Shown piece after piece: positions 1 through 8,720 of a stretch of 41,033 nt of DNA. The notes below the pieces were generated by a model, which was given only the letters and a program-made list of their open reading frames with translations, was not told the DNA's origin and ran no database searches. Position 1 is the first letter of the stretch. Each line of letters opens with the position of its first letter. The position numbers were made by a program, and so were the translations under genes. This stretch comes from Deltaproteobacteria bacterium (lineage in GTDB: Bacteria; Myxococcota_A; JAADFL01): positions 1 to 41,033 of the forward strand of contig JAADFL010000092.1 in assembly GCA_013152945.1 (NCBI GenBank). The letters are read 5' to 3'.

Positions 1-1
1 T

Positions 2-63
2 TGGTACCAATGATTCCTGGGGCGTTGCCCCAGGCTATTTTATTTCGCCCCTTTGGGGCTTTT
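2..63. repeat. Dispersed hairpin repeat, copy 1
   Basis: This copy has two adjacent hairpins. The first is CCTGGGGC (16-23), loop GTT, GCCCCAGG (27-34). The second is GCCCC (47-51), loop TTT, GGGGC (55-59), followed by T residues. A second, shorter copy of the first part lies at 249-280. The first 31 bases of the two copies differ at only a few positions. Repeats of this appearance occur in many Planctomycete, Verrucomicrobial and deltaproteobacterial genomes (from memory). The second hairpin with its T run could also work as a terminator. Confidence 0.6.
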
Positions 64-116
64 GGGGAATTGGTTTTATTTGATTTAATTGGAAATGCTG
101 TTATTTCATGAAGTAG

Positions 117-136
117 GGGCGGTTCGCGAACCGCCC
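117..136. repeat. 20-bp perfect palindrome
   Basis: A GC-rich perfect inverted repeat centred on TTCGCGAA is flanked by GGGC and GCCC. It lies in the repeat mosaic away from any gene, so it is more likely a piece of a dispersed repeat than an operator. Confidence 0.5.
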
Positions 137-248
137 ATGCGAGATCCAATCCAAACGATTTGTTTTTTTATCTCCTGGACCAGGCCGGCTTTCCACCGCC
201 CTCACCCCCTTTTGTCCCCCTCTCCCGCAGAGCGGGCAAGGGGGATCG

Positions 249-280
249 TTTGGTACCAATAATTCCTGGGGCGTTGCCCA
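249..280. repeat. Dispersed hairpin repeat, copy 2 (truncated)
   Basis: This is a direct repeat of positions 2-30 (GGTACCAAT, then ATTCCTGGGGCGTTGCCC). It diverges after GCCC and lacks the closing arm of the hairpin. Confidence 0.6.
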
Positions 281-450
281 TGGAATTGTTGCGAACAGCC
301 TGAATCCGTATGGGACGAATCCCCGTCCTACTGACATTTTAGTTCGGCTACCACAGATCCGGCCTAGAGGCTTGCAAAGCTGCAAGGATTTCGTTTATTA
401 GCTTTCACCAACGGCCTTGCGCACCTGCCGCAGGCCCTGGAGGAGCGACC

Positions 451-1098
451 ATGAGCTGTCATTGGCTGGACCCGAGGTACTTCCAAGAGCTGGCCCGCAT
501 GGATCCGGCCGAGGTATGTGCCAGGACAGGGACCAAGTACTGCCATGATTCGGCTGTGTACCTGCTGCAAATGCTGGGTCGCATTGCTGTGGTAACCCCG
601 GGCCGGGCGACCGCGCTGTGGCGCGGACCTGATGGGGCCGAAGCGCCTATGACAACAGAGCTGGCCTTGTCCGCCTTATTCTACCTGCTGAAGTGCCCGG
701 CTGGCCTACAGCCGGCCTCGGAGTGGGTGTCCGAGAAGGAGCTTAAAGGCGGTCTTTACCTCTTCCAAGGCACTCACGAGCTTCCCTTGTCCTTATTGGC
801 CGAGGCCTTCGGCAGGGACAGCCGCGCCCTCCTGAAGGCCGGGCAAACGCTCGGGGGTTCCAGGGTGGAGGTTGGAGACGTTGCAGTGCAGGTCCCGGCC
901 TTGCCCAAGTTGCCGATTAGGATCGTGGTGTGGTTAGAGGACGACGAGTTCCCTGCCTCTGCCAAGATGCTTTTTCCAGCCAACGCGGACAAGACCCTGC
1001 CCCTGGACATACTGTACGGACTTGCTTGCGATGTGTGCAGGTTGATCACCACCAACCGCTTACAAAAGGACGATACCAACTCTCCCCACCCAGGTTGA
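451..1098 (+). CDS. DUF3786 domain protein
   Basis: A 215-residue cytoplasmic protein with no signal peptide or membrane segment. It matches my recollection of the DUF3786 family (roughly 180-200 residues, bacteria and archaea): an early D-S-A motif before a hydrophobic helix, a central 'W.S..EL.GG..F..' segment (around residues 90-110), then an LPK.P..I..W..DDEFPA..K.LF stretch with L..DI near the end. The family's function is unknown; some members are linked to iron-sulphur or corrinoid proteins. The ATG follows GGAGGAGCGACC, a strong ribosome site. The stop TGA and the last residues (SPHPG) fall inside the dispersed motif at 1090-1102, so the natural C-terminus may have been changed by a repeat. 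It stands alone among repeats. Confidence 0.75.
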   Translation: MSCHWLDPRYFQELARMDPAEVCARTGTKYCHDSAVYLLQMLGRIAVVTPGRATALWRGPDGAEAPMTTELALSALFYLLKCPAGLQPASEWVSEKELKGGLYLFQGTHELPLSLLAEAFGRDSRALLKAGQTLGGSRVEVGDVAVQVPALPKLPIRIVVWLEDDEFPASAKMLFPANADKTLPLDILYGLACDVCRLITTNRLQKDDTNSPHPG

Positions 1099-1102
1099 TT
1101 TT
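1090..1102 (-). repeat. AAAATCAACCTGG dispersed motif, copy 1
   Basis: The minus strand reads AAAATCAACCTGG followed by GTGGGGAG. The same 13-mer occurs at 4759-4771, 26544-26556 and 29564-29576. This copy supplies the TGA stop codon of the DUF3786 gene. Confidence 0.6.
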
Positions 1103-1448
1103 CAGGGCATCAAAAACGTGCTGTAATTTCAAGAAGTTTCGCGCAGGCAGAAAGTCCGTTAACGTACAAGCACCGGTCACTCGCGTCATGGTCAATCTAT
1201 ACAAGACAATTTAGGTATGTTTGATTTCTGTACCAATTGCGATTTCGGATTTCGGATTTCAAAATCGTGATTTGAAATTTGGGATTTATGTTTTGAGCTA
1301 CGAGCTACAAGCCATAAGCTTACACTTGTGGCTCAAATCTCATGTATTATCGCAGGAGTACCTGCCTCCGTCCCCTATGGCTTGCCCGTCCCCTATGGCT
1401 TGCCCTATAGCTTGGTGCCCCCTATGCCTGAATGGCTGTAACCCATTG
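1099..1448. other. Intergenic stretch with short tandem repeats
   Basis: No gene is supported. The stretch contains a tandem GATTTCGGATTTC run near 1240 and a tandem TCCCCTATGGCTTGCCC unit near 1371-1405. I see no clear terminator for the minus-strand gene ending at 1449. The forward open frame here is the opposite-strand shadow of the CoA-transferase gene. Confidence 0.5.
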
Positions 1449-3320
1449 TCAAAAGTCTATCCTGTAACTGATGATTCCTTCACTGCGCTTTTTCTCGATC
1501 TTAAGGCCTATTTTTTCCAGCACGTGCTGCATCTTCATGTTATCTGGCAACACCTCAGCGGTAAAACCTGCTATCCCATTCCTTTTTGCAACCAGCACCA
1601 GGTGTTTCAACAGCAGCGAGCCAACGCCTCTCCCCTGCCAGTCATCGCGTACTACCAGGGCTGCCTCCGCCCGGTTGGTCGCAGGATCCAGGTAGTAGCA
1701 ACCCAGGGCGATCGCTTCCTCGCCGTACGGAGCGGGAATTGCCGCAACGTAAGACACCTCGGTTCTGTGATCTATGTACACGAAATCTTGAATCTGCTTT
1801 CTCGGAACCCATGGCATCCTGCACATGAACCTGTAGTAAATCGTCTGCTGGGAAAGCTTGTAGAAAAGGTCCCTCATCCTGGGCTCGTCCGTGGGATGGA
1901 TCGGCCTGATGAGCAGCCTTTTGCCATCTCCAAGAGTCGTGGTTGTGCGCATCTCCTGGGGACCTATGTGAATCTTGCCCTCCTTGTCAGCCAGCTCGGC
2001 CCTGATGTACTTTGCGTCTATGGCAGCCCTTAAAAGCTCTGCCCTGAACTTGGGATGAGCAATGCTTATTAGTGCAATCGCCCTCTCCTGCACGTTTTTT
2101 CCGTGAAGGAACGCGACTCCGTATTCTGTCACCACGTAATGCACATCGCCTCTTGTGGTGACCACACCGGCGCCAGGCGAAAGCATGGGAACTATCCTGG
2201 ATACGGTGCCATTCTTAGCGGTTGATGGCAGGGCTATTATGGCCCTGCCCCCCTTTGACCTGGCAGCCCCCCTGTTGAAATCCAGTTGTCCCCCTATTCC
2301 GGAGAAAAATCTTGTGCCCAGTGAATCGGCGCAGACCTGTCCGGTCAGGTCCACTTCCAGTGCCACGTTTATGGCCACCATCTTGTGCTGTTGAGAAATA
2401 ATGAACGGGTCGTTCACGTATTCCGTGGGTTTGAATGCGAACTTGGCATTCTGGTCCACGTAGTCATATAGCCTCCCTGTACCCATGGCAAAGGAAAGGA
2501 CTATCTTGTCTCTGTCCAGGGTCTTTCTACGGCCTGTGACCGCACCGCTCTCTATGAGGTCTATCACGCCGTCGGTGAGCATTTCTGTATGTATACCCAG
2601 GTCCTTGCGATTTTTGAGGTATGCGAGGCATGCCTGGGGTATCCTGCCTATCCCAAGTTCCAGGGTGGATTCGTCTTCTATCAGCGAGGATACGTGCAAG
2701 GCTATCTTTTCAGTGACCTTGTCGGCAGCAGGGGGCTCTGTCTCCAGGATAGGGTGATCGGCAGGCACCAGCAAATCTATGTCCCGCCGTACTTCCAGGA
2801 AGCTGTCACCAAAAGTCCTGGGCATGTTCGGATTGACCTCTGCAATCACCAGGTTTGCAGCCTCCACTGCACTCTTGACTATGTCTACGGATATTCCAAG
2901 GCTGCACAGTCCGTGCTCGTCAGGAGGCGAAACCTGGATGAGAGCCACGTCCAACGGAAGCCTGCCCGACTCGAACAACCCTGGAATCTCGGACAGGAAT
3001 ATCGGCGTGTAATCGCCCAGCCCCTCCTGTATGAGCTCGCGCACGTTCTGGGCTATGAAAAAGCTGTTGACCCTGAAGTTCTCTGTCAGCTCTTTCTGTG
3101 CGTAAGGGGCGTCTCCAAGGGTCAGCAGGTGCACCACCTCTGTATCTGCAAGCTGGCGAGCCCTCTTTGTCATGGCCTTGACCAGGCTCTCGGGCTGGGC
3201 ACAGCCTGTTCCGACAAACACCCTTTGCCCGGGTCTGATTCTGGAGACCGCCTCTGCTGGGACCACGACTATATCGTTGTACTTTTCCTTCCAGTACGGG
3301 TCGAAACCTGAGCCTGCCAC
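1449..3320 (-). CDS. Acetyl-CoA hydrolase/transferase fused to GNAT acetyltransferase
   Basis: A 623-residue cytoplasmic fusion. Residues about 10-440 are a class I CoA-transferase of the acetyl-CoA hydrolase/4-hydroxybutyrate CoA-transferase type. Visible motifs are SPPDEHG (131-137), LGIGRIPQA (222-230) and GIHTEML, whose Glu246 is the likely nucleophile that carries CoA. Residues about 465-623 are a GNAT domain with the acetyl-CoA loop VRDDWQGRGVGSLLLKHL. The family moves CoA between acyl groups and acetate or hydrolyses acetyl-CoA. The GNAT half may acetylate and regulate a partner enzyme (inference; the fusion recurs in deltaproteobacteria). GTG is chosen as start because GGAGG lies 9-10 bases upstream. 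It may work with the acetoacetate-CoA ligase and thiolase elsewhere in the window. Confidence 0.9.
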   Translation of the reverse strand: MAGSGFDPYWKEKYNDIVVVPAEAVSRIRPGQRVFVGTGCAQPESLVKAMTKRARQLADTEVVHLLTLGDAPYAQKELTENFRVNSFFIAQNVRELIQEGLGDYTPIFLSEIPGLFESGRLPLDVALIQVSPPDEHGLCSLGISVDIVKSAVEAANLVIAEVNPNMPRTFGDSFLEVRRDIDLLVPADHPILETEPPAADKVTEKIALHVSSLIEDESTLELGIGRIPQACLAYLKNRKDLGIHTEMLTDGVIDLIESGAVTGRRKTLDRDKIVLSFAMGTGRLYDYVDQNAKFAFKPTEYVNDPFIISQQHKMVAINVALEVDLTGQVCADSLGTRFFSGIGGQLDFNRGAARSKGGRAIIALPSTAKNGTVSRIVPMLSPGAGVVTTRGDVHYVVTEYGVAFLHGKNVQERAIALISIAHPKFRAELLRAAIDAKYIRAELADKEGKIHIGPQEMRTTTTLGDGKRLLIRPIHPTDEPRMRDLFYKLSQQTIYYRFMCRMPWVPRKQIQDFVYIDHRTEVSYVAAIPAPYGEEAIALGCYYLDPATNRAEAALVVRDDWQGRGVGSLLLKHLVLVAKRNGIAGFTAEVLPDNMKMQHVLEKIGLKIEKKRSEGIISYRIDF

Positions 3321-3452
3321 GATTTTCAGCCTCCCTTGTAATTGAACCAGCCTATGAACTCGACCAAATCCCTGTTCGGTGGATAGTCAAAAGAGCATAT
3401 GACGGCTGTGTCCCCATCATACCCATTACATATATAGATGCCTGTCGGCTGG

Positions 3453-4589
3453 TCATCGGCAGGCATCCAGAAACTCCATCAACACCGGCGTGATTAGCTG
3501 GTCGTTCGGATCTCCTATTGCCTGGTTTACTTCCGAGTGGCTGAGCGTTGGCGTGTGCAAAAGCTTGGTGCGGCATCCGGCTTTGTTCAGCAACTCAACG
3601 AACTGCTCGCTCATCTGGACGCGGGAGTCCTGCCCGCGGGTTACCACAAAGAAATCGGGAATGCCCTTGCCGGCGTGAACATGGTTCATTGGCGATGCAT
3701 CGTCCCACACGGCGGGGTCGTTGCCGAAGGCGTTGCGATACATCATCTCAGTTTTTTTGTTCTCGTTCTCTATTCGTTCCCGGACATCGTAACCTGCTGT
3801 GTCCAAAGATACGGTACAACGGATATCGTGCAGGTCCATATCATGCTCTTTGAAAAACTGTTCGTTCGTGGAAAGGGCAGATACAATGGCTGCGCCTGCC
3901 GAGTGCCCCATTAAAACCATTCGGTTCGCATCTCCGCCGTACTCGGCGACATGCTCGCGCAGCCATGCCACGGCTGCAGCCACATCCTGGTTGTGGACAG
4001 GGTACTTTATCCGGCCGGGATCGAGTTGTGCCGGGTCTGACGGAATGTCCTTGGGTGAAAGCCTGTAATTTACGCTTGCCAGCACCCAGCCCGAGCCGTT
4101 GAACAAGGTTATCTTGGCCTGTAGTTGGTTTTTCTTGTCACCGATTGTCCAGCCACCACCATGGACCCAAACCATAACAGGGGCAGGCCTACAACCAGGG
4201 TCCAGTACAGGCTCGTACAGGTCCAGGGACAACAGGTTTGGATCCACTCCCTGGGCTTCGAGGTACTGTTTGTCGAGATGCTTTACCGTTCCGCCGGCCT
4301 GCTTGCAGTCCGGCCTGGAATCAGAGCCTGTGTCGGTATCTGCATCCGTATCAATGTCGGTATCCGTATCAGTGTCGGTATCCGTATCAGTGTCGGTGTC
4401 TGCATCAGTGTCGATATCCGTATCCAGGTCTGAGTCTGTATCGATATCCGTATCGGTGTCTGTATCAATGTCTGTGTCGGTATCCGGCCCCTTGGATGTA
4501 TTCCCTGACCCGCACGCCAAAAAACCGAATACCAGGCAGGTTGATATCAAAAGAGACACAATTGATATTCCTCTCTCGATTACTTGCAT
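3453..4589 (-). CDS. Lipoprotein alpha/beta hydrolase (carboxylesterase-like) with Asp-Thr spacer
   Basis: A 378-residue exported lipoprotein. It has a type II signal peptide with lipobox GFLAC (Cys26), then an Asp-Thr tract (residues about 36-87), then an alpha/beta-hydrolase domain of the HSL/BD-FAE type. Motifs are HGGGW (143-147, oxyanion hole), GHSAG with nucleophile Ser230, a GQDSRV segment with the acid and LSHSEVN with the catalytic His, so the triad looks complete. It probably hydrolyses ester bonds outside the cytoplasmic membrane; the substrate is unknown. I chose the ATG at 4589 because AGGTG lies 6 bases upstream; a GTG three codons earlier is possible. The gene lies 132 bases upstream of the CoA-transferase fusion on the same strand, but the two are functionally unrelated. 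Confidence 0.85.
   Translation of the reverse strand: MQVIERGISIVSLLISTCLVFGFLACGSGNTSKGPDTDTDIDTDTDTDIDTDSDLDTDIDTDADTDTDTDTDTDTDTDIDTDADTDTGSDSRPDCKQAGGTVKHLDKQYLEAQGVDPNLLSLDLYEPVLDPGCRPAPVMVWVHGGGWTIGDKKNQLQAKITLFNGSGWVLASVNYRLSPKDIPSDPAQLDPGRIKYPVHNQDVAAAVAWLREHVAEYGGDANRMVLMGHSAGAAIVSALSTNEQFFKEHDMDLHDIRCTVSLDTAGYDVRERIENENKKTEMMYRNAFGNDPAVWDDASPMNHVHAGKGIPDFFVVTRGQDSRVQMSEQFVELLNKAGCRTKLLHTPTLSHSEVNQAIGDPNDQLITPVLMEFLDACR
4329..4484 (-). repeat. Hexanucleotide (GAYACN)n tract encoding an Asp-Thr spacer
   Basis: About 26 consecutive six-base units encode alternating Asp and Thr, with occasional Ile, Ala, Ser or Leu replacing Thr. Because the unit is six bases long, slippage changes spacer length without a frameshift. 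The tract follows the lipidated Cys of the esterase lipoprotein. Confidence 0.9.
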
Positions 4590-4758
4590 TCTCTTCACCT
4601 GTTCCCGGAAAGAAATAAGTTTACTTCATTGTCCCGGCCTTGTTGTCCCGGCCTTGTTGTGGCTGCAAGTCGGGAACGAAATACATAATACTATCAAAAC
4701 AACCGGGTACGGAAAAGGTTTCGGCCAAAGATAAAAAAAAGCTCCGGCTCCGGTGGTT

Positions 4759-4771
4759 CCAGGTTGATTTT
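4759..4771 (-). repeat. AAAATCAACCTGG dispersed motif, copy 2
   Basis: The minus strand reads AAAATCAACCTGG followed by AACCACCGG. It is intergenic, between the phospholipase-like and esterase genes. A tandem 15-base TGTCCCGGCCTTGT-type duplication lies nearby at about 4628-4657. Confidence 0.55.
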
Positions 4772-4842
4772 TTCATGCCCACCCGGTCCGGCGGTGTCCC
4801 GGGAAGGCAACTTCAGACAAGGTAATTCAAGGAAAATACGTT

Positions 4843-5835
4843 TTATCTATTTCCACGTCTTGTTTTTCTTTTACCGGCAGGCACTATGAACTTTAAAGGA
4901 TCTGGAGGCTCCAGTTGGTTTTCCAGGCCTGCTTCAAGAGCATCTCGAAAAGCCATTGAAAGGCCCTTTATATTGAGCCTTAAAAAAATTTTCCGCCTGC
5001 TCCATCGCCTCAATGTGCGCCTTATTCTTTTGGCTTCCAAGATAGCGTGGCCTCCGGTGGGATCAGCCCTCATGGCGATAGACCTCTGTGGTGATGCCAG
5101 CGCTTCAAGCCCGAGGCCTACGCTCTTGTCCATGTAGTAGGAAATGTCCGGCCTTGTGAGATGAATCACGTCGAGTGAATAGCCAAGCCTTTTCATGCCG
5201 TTTCGCCAACCAGTGCTGCGTTGGAGCCTGGCAAGTCCCTGTATAATGCGCTGATTTGCAAAGAAGGGAAACAGGGTGTCGCTGAAGGCCTGTTTGTGAA
5301 GGTTGTCAAGAGATGTATTGGCCATTTTGGAAAGGCGCTTTACTTGTTTGAAGGCCCGGTGAGGCATGTGAGTATCAAAGCCGGCTTCGAAAAAGGCATG
5401 GCCGGCTCCAACGATCCTGAAATTTTCGACCAGCAAAAGCGGGATGAACAGGTTGTGGCAGACAACGTCTGATGCAAGGTGAACCCTGCAACCAAGGGCG
5501 AATGCCCTTTCCTTTGGAGATGACGCCTTTGCCTCGAGCTTTGCCTCGAGTTTCCAGTTGTGGCTGTTTTTCGAATATCCCTTTATATTCTTGGCAAGTT
5601 GAAAATCGCATGCCAGCAATCCATAGAGGAATGCATCGGGAAACGCAGTCAGCAGAGTGGACAGAGACATGGGAAGGGAAGAGAGTTGACTAAGTATCTT
5701 GAGGCCTATTTCTATGTGTGTACCTGGTGCCCATGCCATGGCCTCGAAGGGGAAGAGCAGGATGACCAATACCGACAAAGTTGCACCAATCAATACGAGC
5801 ATCAAAGTGTTCTCTTTCCCTTGCCGGACCTGCAC
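4843..5835 (-). CDS. Zinc-dependent phospholipase C family protein, exported
   Basis: A 330-residue protein with a signal peptide ending AMA (32-34), so the predicted mature N-terminus is Trp35. In clostridial and Bacillus zinc phospholipases C the mature N-terminal Trp is itself a zinc ligand. The other expected ligands are present: His40 (PGTH), Asp67 (FPDAF), His92 (SHNW), the HxxxDxxxH pair at His119/Asp123/His127, and a later HxxxE (GHAFFE). The metal site therefore looks complete. Expected role is hydrolysis of a phospholipid or other phosphodiester in the periplasm or outside the cell; the substrate is unknown. The GTG start at 5835 keeps a basic N-terminal region (Arg4, Lys7); the ATG at 5802 would give a signal peptide with no positive charge. 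It diverges from the lamin-tail lipoprotein gene at 6022. Confidence 0.8.
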   Translation of the reverse strand: MQVRQGKENTLMLVLIGATLSVLVILLFPFEAMAWAPGTHIEIGLKILSQLSSLPMSLSTLLTAFPDAFLYGLLACDFQLAKNIKGYSKNSHNWKLEAKLEAKASSPKERAFALGCRVHLASDVVCHNLFIPLLLVENFRIVGAGHAFFEAGFDTHMPHRAFKQVKRLSKMANTSLDNLHKQAFSDTLFPFFANQRIIQGLARLQRSTGWRNGMKRLGYSLDVIHLTRPDISYYMDKSVGLGLEALASPQRSIAMRADPTGGHAILEAKRIRRTLRRWSRRKIFLRLNIKGLSMAFRDALEAGLENQLEPPDPLKFIVPAGKRKTRRGNR

Positions 5836-6021
5836 AAGATTTCCAAGCCCTAAATCCTACCCGGACTTTATACAATATTCGGGCTCAACGTGCCACAACT
5901 TGAAAACATTCGTACAAGCTGGTAAACGGGAGGCACAAGTTTTGTTTGCACCAGGGATCAAATTTGGTACCTCACGTATTTTGAAATTCCTTTTCGCTTT
6001 TTTGGGGAGGTATTCGGCGCA

Positions 6022-8190
6022 ATGAAAATTTCTATTAAAAAGGTGTTATTTCTTGTCTGGTTGCTCATTGGACAGGTCGTAATGGTTTCCTGTTCCAGTG
6101 ACACAGGATCATCTGGCAGAGATGCAGATACCGATACCGACACCGATACAGACATCGATACTGATACCGACACCGATACTGATACCGACACCGATACTGA
6201 TACCGACACCGATACCGACACCGGTACCGATGCAGATACCGACACCGATACAGACACCGATACCGATACAGACACCGATACAGACATCGATACCGATACA
6301 GACATCGATACCGATACCGACACCGATACCGACGCCGACACCGACACCGATGCCGACATCGATATAGATACCGACACCGACACAGATACCGATACAGATA
6401 CCGACCCGCATGTGGTGGTGACTGACGGGAAAGTTCCCAGGGGAACGAGGAGATATCCAGTAACGATACTTGCTGATTCCAATATCTTCAGTGAAGGCAT
6501 GGTCGAGATTGCAATCCAGGGTAATGGGCAAGGTAATGTGGATATCGATATACGGCATATAGCCGTCAAGTCAGGTGATGAGTTGCAGGTGTTCCTGGAT
6601 GTCCATGAAGATGCCTTGCTGGGCAAGCGACAGGTGGAGATAACTCCCAGACCTTTTTGTAAGTTGAAGGTTCAAATAGAGATCGTCGAGAGTCTTGAGG
6701 CGCAACATCCGATAATTGCAGAGGTGCTGGCAAAAACACGTTCGAACGACATAAATAGGGAGTACATGGAGATATACAACCCTACTTCAGAGAACCTTGA
6801 CCTGGACGGGTACTCGATAGAGACTCCTTATGCGACTCACATCATTGACAAGGCAAACGGAAGAACCGGCATGAAGCCAGGACAACGATTGGTGCTTGGT
6901 TCCAGCACTGACCCCAAGATAAACGGTTATGCAAAGGTGGAATATGCATGGGACCAGGGCTTTGAATTGCCCCACAAGGGTGACGGCGCGATTTCACTGT
7001 CGGATCCCGGTGGCAACACAGTGGACAGAATGTTTTTTTATGAGATGTCAAAGGTCGGGGGCGTGGCAACAGAGAGACAAACCGGCCGCTCTTTTACCGG
7101 AGGTGTTCAGACTGCAGTAGTGCCCGTAGCATTCCTGGAGCCGCTGGGTTATTACCAGGATGACCTCGGGACCCCGCACAAGCCGGATAGTATCGAAATA
7201 CCAAGAGAAGCAATCGACTTGCAGGATCCGGCCACTGGCAGGCTTGACGGATCGGATGAAGTCTGCACACATGAGGTAATGCTTCAGGCAGGCAGGATAT
7301 TTGAAATAGTCGGTGACGTGGACAGGGTGTCTGGAGATTGCAATCTGTTCCTGTCCTTGATTGACGACACTACAGGCCTTCCTGTATTGCCGAGAGACTT
7401 CAAAGACGAAATCACCATGGACTACAGGTTGATACTGTCGCCAAGTTACGACCTTGCCGGTACGGTCCAGGTTTCAGCAGATCCTGACTATCCTTTTGAG
7501 CCTGGTTCGTACGAGCTGTCCATCCATGCCATGGACACCCTGGTTGCTTCGCCGGGCAAATTGCTGCTCCTTGAAGGTGATTCAGCGGACGTATCTGTTA
7601 CAGGCGCATTCTCGGCCGATCCTGATTCGCCTGACATTACCTTTTCACAGGGTGAACTCGTTTTCGTATCTGATGACGAATCCGTGGCCCAGGTGGACCA
7701 GGATGGAAAGGTCACTGCAAAGGCAGTAGGAGCGACATCGATACAAGTATCCTATGGGACAGGGAGTGACGAGGTATCTCTTGTGGTTCCGGTGCAAGTG
7801 GCTCCTACCGGAGAAAACGATACCTGCACCAGTGCGATTCCCCTGGTTCCCGGCGCAGAGCCGCTTGCTGGTTCCACCTTCAATGCTTCGGACGACTATG
7901 ATGCCCAGGGGTGCATGTTCAACAAGTTTGCTCCGGAAGTCGTGTATTCCCTTCATACCGAGACAAAAGCCGATTTCAGGATAACTGTCGAGCCTGCAAT
8001 GGACTATGATCCCGCCGTGTACGTAATGTCTGATTGCGATATACCCAGGGTCGAGGCATGCACAAAGCTCCAGGGAAGTTCTGAAACGGAGAACCTGGAT
8101 ATTTCCATGCCTGCAGGGGCCACGTGGTACGTGGTGGTTGAAGACGAGGTAACTGCGGGAAAGTTCTGGATATCAGTTGGAGCCATCTAG
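6022..8190 (+). CDS. Lipoprotein with long Asp-Thr spacer, lamin-tail and Big2 domains
   Basis: A 722-residue surface lipoprotein. The signal peptide ends at lipobox VMVSC (Cys24). Residues 34-128 are an almost pure Asp-Thr repeat. A beta-rich segment follows (about 130-225), then a lamin-tail domain (about 232-345: IIAEVLAK, EYMEIYNPT, LDGYSIET, GQRLVLGSS). Next come another beta region, a Big2-like Ig domain (about 510-595: ADVSVTGAF, DESVAQVDQDGKVTAKAVG) and a C-terminal PPC-like beta domain (about 600-722). Lamin-tail and Big2 modules are typical of secreted nucleases, hydrolases and adhesins, and no catalytic domain is visible here, so a binding or scaffold role is inferred. The ATG follows GGGGAGG at about 11 bases. 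The long tract probably holds the domains away from the membrane. Confidence 0.8.
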   Translation: MKISIKKVLFLVWLLIGQVVMVSCSSDTGSSGRDADTDTDTDTDIDTDTDTDTDTDTDTDTDTDTDTGTDADTDTDTDTDTDTDTDTDIDTDTDIDTDTDTDTDADTDTDADIDIDTDTDTDTDTDTDPHVVVTDGKVPRGTRRYPVTILADSNIFSEGMVEIAIQGNGQGNVDIDIRHIAVKSGDELQVFLDVHEDALLGKRQVEITPRPFCKLKVQIEIVESLEAQHPIIAEVLAKTRSNDINREYMEIYNPTSENLDLDGYSIETPYATHIIDKANGRTGMKPGQRLVLGSSTDPKINGYAKVEYAWDQGFELPHKGDGAISLSDPGGNTVDRMFFYEMSKVGGVATERQTGRSFTGGVQTAVVPVAFLEPLGYYQDDLGTPHKPDSIEIPREAIDLQDPATGRLDGSDEVCTHEVMLQAGRIFEIVGDVDRVSGDCNLFLSLIDDTTGLPVLPRDFKDEITMDYRLILSPSYDLAGTVQVSADPDYPFEPGSYELSIHAMDTLVASPGKLLLLEGDSADVSVTGAFSADPDSPDITFSQGELVFVSDDESVAQVDQDGKVTAKAVGATSIQVSYGTGSDEVSLVVPVQVAPTGENDTCTSAIPLVPGAEPLAGSTFNASDDYDAQGCMFNKFAPEVVYSLHTETKADFRITVEPAMDYDPAVYVMSDCDIPRVEACTKLQGSSETENLDISMPAGATWYVVVEDEVTAGKFWISVGAI
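6121..6405 (+). repeat. 285-bp hexanucleotide (GAYACN)n array encoding Asp-Thr
   Basis: This is the longest of four such tracts in the window. It encodes residues 34-128 of the lamin-tail lipoprotein. Third positions vary (GAT/GAC, ACC/ACA/ACT), and Ala, Ile or Gly sometimes replaces Thr. The array is therefore old or selected at protein level rather than a recent expansion of one unit. Confidence 0.95.
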
Positions 8191-8720
8191 AGTTCAAAAT
8201 AACAAGTTCAACATTGGCAGCTTTGTAAAAGGCCGGAACATGAACTATGCATCCCATGAAATTTCAAAAGAAACACCCGAAAAAACACGAAATTTGTTGT
8301 TCCATGAAGTAAACCTCGAATTTTTGCCAAGCCATGGACGTTTTACAGCGAAAATACCTCTGCCGTGGTTTTCATTGGTGTTTCCCAATGTGGAATTCTG
8401 TTTCAAGAGCCTTTGATTATTCAAATTCTTTTCAAATTCATCTCTAATGAATGGGTCCCTCACGATTTTCGAAATACAACAGGAGCATTAAATAGACACT
8501 AACGTAAAATAACATTATAAATCATGCAGAATCGAGAACGTTTGACATAATGGGGCATTTGTTGGTAAGAAGACCCAGATTTATTTGAATTGAGCTGGGG
8601 GTGCAAGCAACAGATAATATCGGGCAGTTATTAAAGTAGCACCCGCACCAGTGATATCATGTATGTTCGATGTAACATGTATTCTAGAGGATTGTCAGTG
8701 TTCCCGGTAGGGAGGTGGCC
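8191..8720. other. Intergenic region upstream of the hisD-like gene
   Basis: No gene is supported. The left part holds the 119-bp palindromic element (8216-8334). The right part is AT-rich and precedes the hisD-like gene. It contains an imperfect operator-like inverted repeat, ATGTT (8663-8667), 6-base loop, AACAT (8674-8678). It ends in the ribosome site GGGAGG at 8710-8715. No convincing -35/-10 pair is visible, although a TTGACA lies near 8541. Confidence 0.45.
8216..8334. mobile_element. 119-bp palindromic (MITE-like) dispersed element, copy 1
   Basis: The left arm (8216-8249) and right arm (8288-8334) are imperfect inverted repeats separated by 38 bases. A second element at 16574-16692 has exactly the same length and layout, and its left arm agrees at 27 of 34 positions. 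A right-arm-only relative lies at 10171-10217. No transposase is encoded, so this fits a non-autonomous miniature element or a large REP/BIME-type palindrome. Confidence 0.65.

Larger units (their letters stand above)
1..450. other. Intergenic mosaic of short repeats and palindromes
   Basis: No convincing gene is visible in this stretch. It holds two copies of a GGTACCAAT..ATTCCTGGGGCGTTGCCC repeat, a 20-bp perfect palindrome, and a tract of CCCCCTCTCCCGC type. Short open frames on the minus strand run through these repeats and have no coherent protein character. The patchwork resembles the non-coding debris left by dispersed intergenic repeats. The DUF3786 gene starts directly after it. Confidence 0.6.

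Noticed and set aside
101-570. Two short minus-strand frames at the left end
   Set aside because: They run through palindromes and repeat debris and into the antisense of the DUF3786 gene; composition is not protein-like.
1221-2033. 270-residue plus-strand frame
   Set aside because: It lies opposite the CoA-transferase/GNAT gene, whose motifs are clear, and it shows no protein-like features.
4099-4734. Plus-strand Ser-Val repeat frame over the esterase gene
   Set aside because: It is the same antisense artefact of an Asp-Thr tract; the lipobox and catalytic motifs support the minus strand.
6121-6405. Possible CRISPR array
   Set aside because: The units are six bases with no spacers, and they translate in frame as Asp-Thr; no cas genes are present.
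5958-6626. 222-residue minus-strand frame rich in Ser-Val
   Set aside because: It is the antisense of the Asp-Thr hexanucleotide array (GAYACN read backwards gives Ser/Val). It has no ribosome site and no domain.
8715-8717. GTG start for the hisD-like gene
   Set aside because: It overlaps the ribosome site GGAGG; the ATG at 8721 has correct spacing.
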